Positions 1-4,969 of a stretch of DNA of 6,330 bases are shown one piece after another. Positions within the stretch are counted from its first letter, which is position 1. Each line of letters begins with the position of its first letter. Made by a program: the position numbers and the translations under genes. This DNA is from Actinomycetota bacterium. Its GTDB lineage: Bacteria; Actinomycetota; Actinomycetes; Actinomycetales; Microbacteriaceae. The stretch spans positions 1 to 6,330 of the forward strand of contig WLFI01000044.1 in assembly GCA_009703845.1 (NCBI GenBank), written 5' to 3'. The notes under the pieces were generated by a model. That model did no database searches and was not told the DNA's origin. It saw only the letters and a list, made by a program, of their open reading frames with translations.

Positions 1-1241
1 AACGGTTGGGAGCGGTAACCCGAAAGCGACTCGAGCCCGTTCTGCGAGCACTTGGCGCTCAGTTCGAAGCCTCAAAGTCGACGCTCGATTTCAAGACCGC
101 ACTCGACGAACTGCGCGATGCCATCGATAACACCGTTCGTCCTCTGACTCGATATCTGGCAAGGGTTGCGGCCGAGCCAGCCAAGTCACTGCCCACCGCC
201 GCCAAACAACCTCGGCGAGTGAGCGCGTTGCCGTCTCGCGCTAGCCTCAAGCAAAGCTGGCAACCGCGGGTTCAGCTTTTGCTAGCTGGGCCAATGTTCA
301 TTTCGCTCTCGGCATTCGAATACGGCTTTGGTCACATTCCGCAATCACTCGTTCTGTTGTTGGCGCTGTGGGTGATATTCGAGGTTTTGCGGCTGCTTTT
401 GCCCTCTCGCACGCTACCTGCGCTCGCCAGCTTGGGAATTGCCGGTGTTTTCGGGGCTTCGTTTTGGCTACTCGCATTTTGGCTAACTGACATGTGGGCA
501 ATCAGCCTGGGTCTGCCTTCGAGATTTGCCGGCCCGCTAATTTTTAACATCGGCTCGAGCACGCTGATTCTGTCGCTGTTCGTATCGGCGACTTACATTT
601 TTCAATACAACCTGGTTGAACTGCGCGACGCTCTGCGCACCAAAAAACTAGAACTAAAGCGCGACAAGGCGCTTTTCGAACAGCGCATCTGGGTGGCCCG
701 CCGCAACTACACCTACATGGTTCACGGCGACGTTCAAAGCCTGCTCAGTGTTGCCCTAACCAGGGCCCGAAACGCAACTCGCCCCACCAAAGCCGAACTA
801 CAACTCATTCGAGCCGACCTGAACAAGGCCCAAGAACTCATCAACGCCCCGCTCAATAAGGTGAGCATCGACCTAGAGCGGGAGCTCGAAGCGCTGGTGA
901 AAACTTGGGCGGGGGCCTGCGACATCACATTCAATATCGATGCAACAGTGCGCGAGCTGCTCATCGCCGACGCCAACCTGGCGTTCTGCGTGAACGAACT
1001 ATCGAAAGAGATTGTCGGTAACGCGTTTAGGCACGGAGGCTCGAACGAACTTCATTTTTCGATTGAAGCGAGTGCCGACTCAACCGTTGAACTGATTGCA
1101 ACCAGCAATGGCTTGCCGCCTGCCCTCAACCCAAAGCCGGGTGTGGGCTTGCGCATGTTTGATGAGCTCTCAATCGCCTGGAGCATGGTGCCAAACAAGA
1201 ACAACGTGGGTGCAAAAATCAGCCTCACGCTGCCGCTTTAG
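1..1241 (+). CDS. Membrane sensor histidine kinase, 5'-truncated by window edge (kinase 1)
   Basis: This is the C-terminal part of a membrane-bound histidine kinase that probably autophosphorylates and passes phosphate to a response regulator. The frame is open to the left edge (first full codon at 3), so the TTG at 6 is probably not the start. Residues are counted from that TTG. Residues 9-52 form a helical hairpin ending NTVRPL (42-47). Four hydrophobic helices follow at about 90-107, 113-132, 139-160 and 177-199, then a coiled coil at 203-225. The likely phosphoacceptor is H240 in VHGDVQ. The ATP-binding domain has an N-box KEIVGNAFRHG (E335, N339) and a GVG turn at 379-381. The first glycine box reads TSNGLP, where kinase 2 has TNDGKG, so the usual adenine-contacting Asp is Asn. 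Aligned with kinase 2 from 3172, about 180 N-terminal residues lie left of the window. No partner regulator is visible. The 3' end overlaps the convergent P450 by 4 bases. Confidence 0.88.
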   Translation, partial: RLGAVTRKRLEPVLRALGAQFEASKSTLDFKTALDELRDAIDNTVRPLTRYLARVAAEPAKSLPTAAKQPRRVSALPSRASLKQSWQPRVQLLLAGPMFISLSAFEYGFGHIPQSLVLLLALWVIFEVLRLLLPSRTLPALASLGIAGVFGASFWLLAFWLTDMWAISLGLPSRFAGPLIFNIGSSTLILSLFVSATYIFQYNLVELRDALRTKKLELKRDKALFEQRIWVARRNYTYMVHGDVQSLLSVALTRARNATRPTKAELQLIRADLNKAQELINAPLNKVSIDLERELEALVKTWAGACDITFNIDATVRELLIADANLAFCVNELSKEIVGNAFRHGGSNELHFSIEASADSTVELIATSNGLPPALNPKPGVGLRMFDELSIAWSMVPNKNNVGAKISLTLPL

Positions 1242-2425
1242 CTAACGCGCAAACGCACCGATTCGTAGCCGCGAAGAACGAACCCTGGTCGGCGAACCGG
1301 CTCAGCCGCCAACTCGAGAGTCGGGTAGCGCTCGAACAGCGCCGGCAACGAGGTGGTCAGCTCCATGCGGGCGAGCGGTGCGCCGATGCAAAAGTGGATG
1401 CCCGCGCCGAAACCGATGTGAGGGTTTGGATCGCGAGTGATGTCCATCTCGGTGGCATTCGTAAACACAGTCTCGTCTCGGTTAGCCGAGCCAAGTAGCG
1501 AGGCAATCTTTTGTCCCTCACGAACCAGCACCCCACCAATCTCAACGTCTGCAGTCGCAGTGCGTTCAAACAAATGTAGGGGCGCATCGAATCTCAAAAA
1601 CTCGTCGACCGCGGTGGCCGCAACTTCGAAAGGTCGCTCGCGTAGAATCTGCAATTGGTCAGCCCGCTGCATCGCGGCCACCAAACCATTGCCGAAGCCG
1701 TTCACGCTCGCCTCGTGGCCGGCGTTCAGCAGTAGCACGCAGGTTGCGATTAACTCTTGAGCGTTGAGCTTTTGGCCATCCTCTTCGACGGCGGCAAGGT
1801 CGCTAATCAGGTCGGTACCGGGTGAGACCTTGCGCGCCTCCATGAGCCCGCGCACATAATCGGCAAACTCTTGGCTCGCGCGCTGGGCTTCGGCCTGGGT
1901 TTGCTCGCTCGGGTCAAGCTCATACATTTTCACGATCGCCTGCGACCATGGGCGCAGCAGGTGCTCGTCTTCATCGGGGAACCCGAGCAACGCTGCGATA
2001 ACCTTCACCGGCAGTGGTTCTGCGAAGTCGGCAATTACGTCGAATTCACCGTCTCGTTCGATTTTTTCTTGGATGCCCTGCAGCAGCGACTCGGTCAACC
2101 GAACCACGTCTGGCCGAAGGCTATCGATCTTGTTCTTGTTGAAGGCCTTTACCAAAAGTGAGCGAAGACGAGTGTGCTTTGGTGGCTCGGAGTCGAGCAG
2201 GCTGTCGCTGTGCAACCAGTTGAAAGTGTTCCAGTCGCTCTCAGGCTCGCGGGCCTTGAAAATGCGACCGAGTGAGCGGTTGCGCAGCACTGCGTTTGCG
2301 TCCGAGTGAGTCGCCGCCAAGAACATTTGAGCCCCCTCGTGCCAAACGGGTTTGCCGATTTTGCGCAGTTCTGCAAGGGCGGGGTATGGGTTCTCGATGA
2401 AGGCATCGTCGTTGAAATCGAGCAT
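1238..2425 (-). CDS. Cytochrome P450
   Basis: A complete soluble bacterial class I-type P450 of 395 aa, a normal length for the family, with no signal peptide or membrane anchor. It is a heme-thiolate monooxygenase that needs electrons from a ferredoxin or similar partner, and none is encoded here. Visible motifs are the C-helix HTRLR (84-88), the I-helix AGHEAS (235-240), the K-helix ExxR (E275-R278), SANRDE (313-318), and the heme loop FGAGIHFCIG (339-348) with axial ligand C346, followed by APLAR. In the I-helix the usual Thr after the acidic residue is Ala (A239), followed by Ser; the related AGHEAT form is known in bacterial P450s. The ATG is the only sensible start: an in-frame stop lies 12 bases upstream (TAG, 2437-2435) and the next Met is residue 34. 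There is no Shine-Dalgarno; a TAGTGT box sits six bases before ATG. It diverges from the response regulator gene. The substrate cannot be told from sequence alone. Confidence 0.95.
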   Translation of the reverse strand: MLDFNDDAFIENPYPALAELRKIGKPVWHEGAQMFLAATHSDANAVLRNRSLGRIFKAREPESDWNTFNWLHSDSLLDSEPPKHTRLRSLLVKAFNKNKIDSLRPDVVRLTESLLQGIQEKIERDGEFDVIADFAEPLPVKVIAALLGFPDEDEHLLRPWSQAIVKMYELDPSEQTQAEAQRASQEFADYVRGLMEARKVSPGTDLISDLAAVEEDGQKLNAQELIATCVLLLNAGHEASVNGFGNGLVAAMQRADQLQILRERPFEVAATAVDEFLRFDAPLHLFERTATADVEIGGVLVREGQKIASLLGSANRDETVFTNATEMDITRDPNPHIGFGAGIHFCIGAPLARMELTTSLPALFERYPTLELAAEPVRRPGFVLRGYESVRLRVS

Positions 2426-2431
2426 GCTTCG

Positions 2432-2437
2432 ACACTA
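2432..2437 (-). promoter_or_regulatory. Candidate -10 box of a leaderless P450 transcript
   Basis: On the minus strand the hexamer TAGTGT fits the actinobacterial TANNNT -10 pattern and is followed by six bases (CGAAGC) and then the ATG. That spacing would place the transcription start at or next to the A of ATG, giving a leaderless mRNA. This agrees with the lack of any purine-rich Shine-Dalgarno in front of the gene. No convincing -35 element is seen; at 17-18 bases upstream the sequence reads only AGGAAC or TAGGAA. Confidence 0.45.
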
Positions 2438-2511
2438 CAGGCTGTGGCGTTGGTGTTCCTAAAGAGGTATTTTTTCTGGCGGGTTTGAGAGAGAAAATGT
2501 ACCGTGAGAGC

Positions 2512-2517
2512 AGGAGG
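2512..2517 (+). promoter_or_regulatory. Strong Shine-Dalgarno AGGAGG that fixes a TTG start
   Basis: A perfect AGGAGG lies five bases before the TTG at 2523. An in-frame TGA at 2505-2507 rules out any earlier start, and no ATG or GTG occurs in frame between that stop and 2523. The ribosome site and the stop together settle TTG as the initiation codon of the response regulator. Confidence 0.85.
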
Positions 2518-2522
2518 GTTAC

Positions 2523-3179
2523 TTGCAAAAGGTTGAACGAAAGATTCTCGTCGTTGAAGACGAATCGCTGCTTCGCAACCTCATCGCAAATCTTCTCGAA
2601 TCTGAAGGCTTTCTAGTTCAGTCCGCCGGATCAGCCGTAGAGGCCAAGCGCGTGGCCAAGCTTTTCGACCCAGACCTGGCCCTACTTGACATCGAATTGG
2701 GCGACGGCCCGAATGGCCTCGACCTAGCCGAAAGTTTGCTGTCACTGTATCCCGGGCTTTCGGTTTTCTTTCTCACCCACATCGCCGAACCGAGATTGGT
2801 TGACCGGCACAAGAAGGTTGTCTCTAAGAACACCGGCTATCTGGTCAAGAGCCGAGTGGCCGAGCCAAGTTATTTGGTTACGGCTCTAGACGCCGCGTTG
2901 AGGGGCAAGGTTGGCATCGACCAACAGCATTTCAAGACCCCAGACCACATTTTCACCAAGCTTTCTAACACTCAGCTAGACGTAGTGAAATTCTTGGCCG
3001 CTGGCCTAACACCTTCACAGATTGCGGTAAGGCGCGGAACCACGCCTCGAGCAGTTAGAAACGTTGTGGCAAGAGCAATCGACGCTCTGAAATTGAGTGG
3101 GGTTGACGAGGGCTTGGCTCGCGCGACTCTCATTCGCGAATACATCAAAGTTGCCGGCACACCGCGAGCCGATGGCTGA
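2523..3179 (+). CDS. Two-component response regulator, receiver plus LuxR/NarL-like HTH
   Basis: A complete cytoplasmic response regulator of 218 aa. The receiver domain (about 7-125) has the acidic pair E12-D13, phosphoacceptor D56 in LLDIELGDGP, T85 in FFLTH and K109 in YLVKS, so the full phosphorylation site is present. The C-terminal domain (about 145-205) matches the layout of a LuxR/GerE-type DNA-binding helix-turn-helix: LSNTQLDVVKFLAAGLTPSQ starts it and the recognition helix is about TPRAVRNVVARAIDAL. It departs from the usual consensus, lacking the common E-x-E-V and T-V-K-x-H signatures, so DNA binding is inferred. The TTG start is set by AGGAGG and an upstream in-frame stop. The gene overlaps kinase 2 by 8 bases, which makes that kinase the obvious cognate partner. 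Its divergent arrangement with the P450 suggests that the P450, its own operon, or both are targets. Confidence 0.92.
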   Translation: MQKVERKILVVEDESLLRNLIANLLESEGFLVQSAGSAVEAKRVAKLFDPDLALLDIELGDGPNGLDLAESLLSLYPGLSVFFLTHIAEPRLVDRHKKVVSKNTGYLVKSRVAEPSYLVTALDAALRGKVGIDQQHFKTPDHIFTKLSNTQLDVVKFLAAGLTPSQIAVRRGTTPRAVRNVVARAIDALKLSGVDEGLARATLIREYIKVAGTPRADG

Positions 3180-4935
3180 ACCACAAGTTCGCAAAAGATC
3201 GGGTAGCCGACAGCGAATTTGGAACCAACTGGGGGAACGAAGCCTCTGGGGCTGGCGCTTTTTTCTCTACACAATCCCGAACTACATAGTTGCCTACTAC
3301 ATCATCAACTTTTTACCCTTTGAGGTTTATCAGGGCAACTGGGTGATCGTCGGCGTGCTGTCGCATCTCGTGTTCATTCCCATGGGGCTTGCGGTGCGCA
3401 TCCTGGTGCCAAAGAGTGCGTTCAAGCATCGTCTAGCTCCTCTTCTCAACATCGTGCTTTTTGCCTTGGCGGGTATGGTGAAAAATTTTGTCGAGGTGCT
3501 GCTGGCCATTCAGTTGGGCGTGATGGTCGACCCAAGGTGGCTACTGAACCTTAGTAGCGGCGCGTTCGGCATGGTTTACATCGTGCTGATCTACGTCGCA
3601 GTCTTCGGTGAACGTGTTCGCCACATCTCGACCATGTCGAGCCTGATCTCGAAACGCGAGCAACTCATAGAGCTAAGAAATCAGAGACAGGAATCGCTAA
3701 AGAAACATGAGCAAACCCTTCGCAGTCAGGCGCAAGAACTGATTTTGCCTAGATTGCGTGAATTTGAACAATTGCTGGGCAAGCAAATGAAGGTTCAAGA
3801 ACAGGTCGATTACCTGAAAAACACTCTGCTCAACACGGTTCGACCTTTGGCGACCCAGCTACAAGACCGACGCTCGGTTCAATATTTCGATGGGTTTGGC
3901 AAAGAGACCACCAAGGTTCGGTCTGTCGCTTTCTTCGAACGCCTCGATTTATGGCGAGATGTTCGACCACTCGTGGTTTTCTTCGCTTTCATGCCGGGGT
4001 ACATCAACGGAAGCATCTTGCTGGTCGGTATAGACAAGTTCATACAGGGATACCCATTCATTCTGATCACCTTTGTGGCGCTGCTCTTAGTAAAGCTGGC
4101 CGGCAAAGTAAAGGCGCTGGCAAACAAGTTTGTGAAGCTGAGCCTGTTTCTTGGGTTGCCGGCAGCCGGAATTCTGACAAGTTGGCTTTTCCAAATCCAA
4201 TACGTCGATAGTCAGCAACTCAGACTTGCCTATCTCGTGCCTGTGGCTTGGGGTTTCGGGTTGATCTATGTCGGCACAGCGTTTGTTACTGCTCTGTCGG
4301 CGACGCAAAAAGTGACTGAGCGTGAACTCGCCGAGAGTAATGCCGCGCTGCAAGCCGAGTGGGAAATCTACCAGCGCGATTTCTGGGTAGCCAACAAACG
4401 TTGGAGCTACATTCTGCACGGTGAGGTTCAGGCCGCTTTAACAACAGCGATCGCTCGCCTCACAATTCGTCCAATCATCACGCCACTAGATGTGGCCGAG
4501 GTGCGAGAAGACATGGAGCGCATCACACAGTCCCTGTCAAAACCCCTCGATGCCAAGATCGACTTGAGAAGCGCCATGGATGATCTTGTCGAGGTTTGGC
4601 AAGGTGTCGTCGCCATCACCTATCGAGGCTCTAAAGAAGCCGTTGACCTGCTCGATAAAGACGATTTTGCAAAGCAGAGCATCTCTGAGATTTGCAAGGA
4701 GGCGGTCGGAAACGCCTATCGCCATGGCAACGCAACCAAGGTCGAGATCGATCTTCAGATCGTCTCCAAACGTTTCGAGCTGACCATTACCAATGATGGG
4801 AAAGGGCCAGCCGAGAACCGAACAAAAGGCATCGGCTCGAAAATGCTCGATGACCTAGCTCCGCGTTGGTCACTCACGAACTCGGGCGGAATCACAACTC
4901 TCAAGGCTCGAGTGCCGTCTTCAGCGCTGCACTAA
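3172..4935 (+). CDS. Eight-helix membrane histidine kinase with duplicated sensor module (kinase 2)
   Basis: A complete 587-aa membrane sensor kinase, the likely partner of the regulator just upstream. Hydrophobic helices lie at about 29-49, 57-79, 88-115 and 130-146, followed by a charged coiled coil and hairpin (155-232, ending NTVRPL at 221-226). A second set lies at about 266-287, 294-310, 322-340 and 352-375, then a coiled coil (379-400). The likely phosphoacceptor is H416 in LHGEVQ. The ATP-binding domain has N-box KEAVGNAYRHG (E510, N514), first glycine box NDGKG (D542) and GIG (553-555), so it looks catalytically intact. Start: ATG at 3172 overlaps the regulator stop as ATGGCTGA, giving coupled translation. 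No clear Shine-Dalgarno precedes it. A GTG at 3097 would give 612 aa but an 83-base overlap. The signal sensed is unknown. It is paralogous to kinase 1 throughout the shared part. Confidence 0.92.
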   Translation: MAEPQVRKRSGSRQRIWNQLGERSLWGWRFFLYTIPNYIVAYYIINFLPFEVYQGNWVIVGVLSHLVFIPMGLAVRILVPKSAFKHRLAPLLNIVLFALAGMVKNFVEVLLAIQLGVMVDPRWLLNLSSGAFGMVYIVLIYVAVFGERVRHISTMSSLISKREQLIELRNQRQESLKKHEQTLRSQAQELILPRLREFEQLLGKQMKVQEQVDYLKNTLLNTVRPLATQLQDRRSVQYFDGFGKETTKVRSVAFFERLDLWRDVRPLVVFFAFMPGYINGSILLVGIDKFIQGYPFILITFVALLLVKLAGKVKALANKFVKLSLFLGLPAAGILTSWLFQIQYVDSQQLRLAYLVPVAWGFGLIYVGTAFVTALSATQKVTERELAESNAALQAEWEIYQRDFWVANKRWSYILHGEVQAALTTAIARLTIRPIITPLDVAEVREDMERITQSLSKPLDAKIDLRSAMDDLVEVWQGVVAITYRGSKEAVDLLDKDDFAKQSISEICKEAVGNAYRHGNATKVEIDLQIVSKRFELTITNDGKGPAENRTKGIGSKMLDDLAPRWSLTNSGGITTLKARVPSSALH

Positions 4936-4936
4936 T

Positions 4937-4961
4937 CCGTCGCACTGCAGCGAAGCGACGG
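4937..4961. terminator. Hairpin between convergent genes, putative bidirectional terminator
   Basis: CCGTCGC (4937-4943) is the exact reverse complement of GCGACGG (4955-4961), giving a 7-bp G/C-rich stem with an 11-base loop. A T-G wobble (4936/4962) could extend it by one pair. It lies one base after the kinase 2 stop and eight bases beyond the phosphorylase stop, where a shared terminator would be expected. There is no T-tract on either side, so it is not a classic intrinsic terminator; U-less hairpins have been proposed in actinobacteria. Confidence 0.5.
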
Positions 4962-4969
4962 GCTTCAGG

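Larger units (their letters stand above)
2426..2522. promoter_or_regulatory. 97-base divergent control region between P450 and response regulator
   Basis: This is the only intergenic region of size in the window and must hold the promoters of both the P450 (leftward) and the regulator-kinase operon (rightward). It is visibly A/T-richer than its flanks at 2461-2500. For the rightward promoter the best -10 candidate is TATTTT at 2468-2473, which would leave a leader of roughly 43 bases, but no good -35 stands 16-18 bases before it. A six-base inverted pair, TTTTCT (2472-2477) and AGAAAA (2492-2497), could be an operator half-site pair but may be chance. Confidence 0.5.

Noticed and set aside
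6..8. TTG at 6 as the true start of kinase 1
   Set aside because: The frame is open to the edge, and the protein would begin inside a helical hairpin that in kinase 2 is preceded by about 180 residues with four membrane helices.
1437..2309. Forward-strand open frames inside the P450 gene
   Set aside because: They are antisense to a well-conserved P450 and show no recognisable domain.
2472..2497. TTTTCT/AGAAAA inverted pair as a defined operator or terminator
   Set aside because: Only six A/T-rich pairs over a 14-base spacer in an A/T-rich stretch; too weak to list as a feature of its own.
2500..2505. TACCGT as the -10 box of the regulator operon
   Set aside because: It would start transcription at about 2512, inside the AGGAGG, leaving no room for a functional ribosome site.
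3097..3171. GTG at 3097 as the start of kinase 2 (612 aa)
   Set aside because: It would overlap the regulator by 83 bases, and the extra residues look like an out-of-frame reading of the regulator's C-terminus. The ATG at 3172, overlapping the stop as ATGGCTGA, is the typical coupled arrangement.
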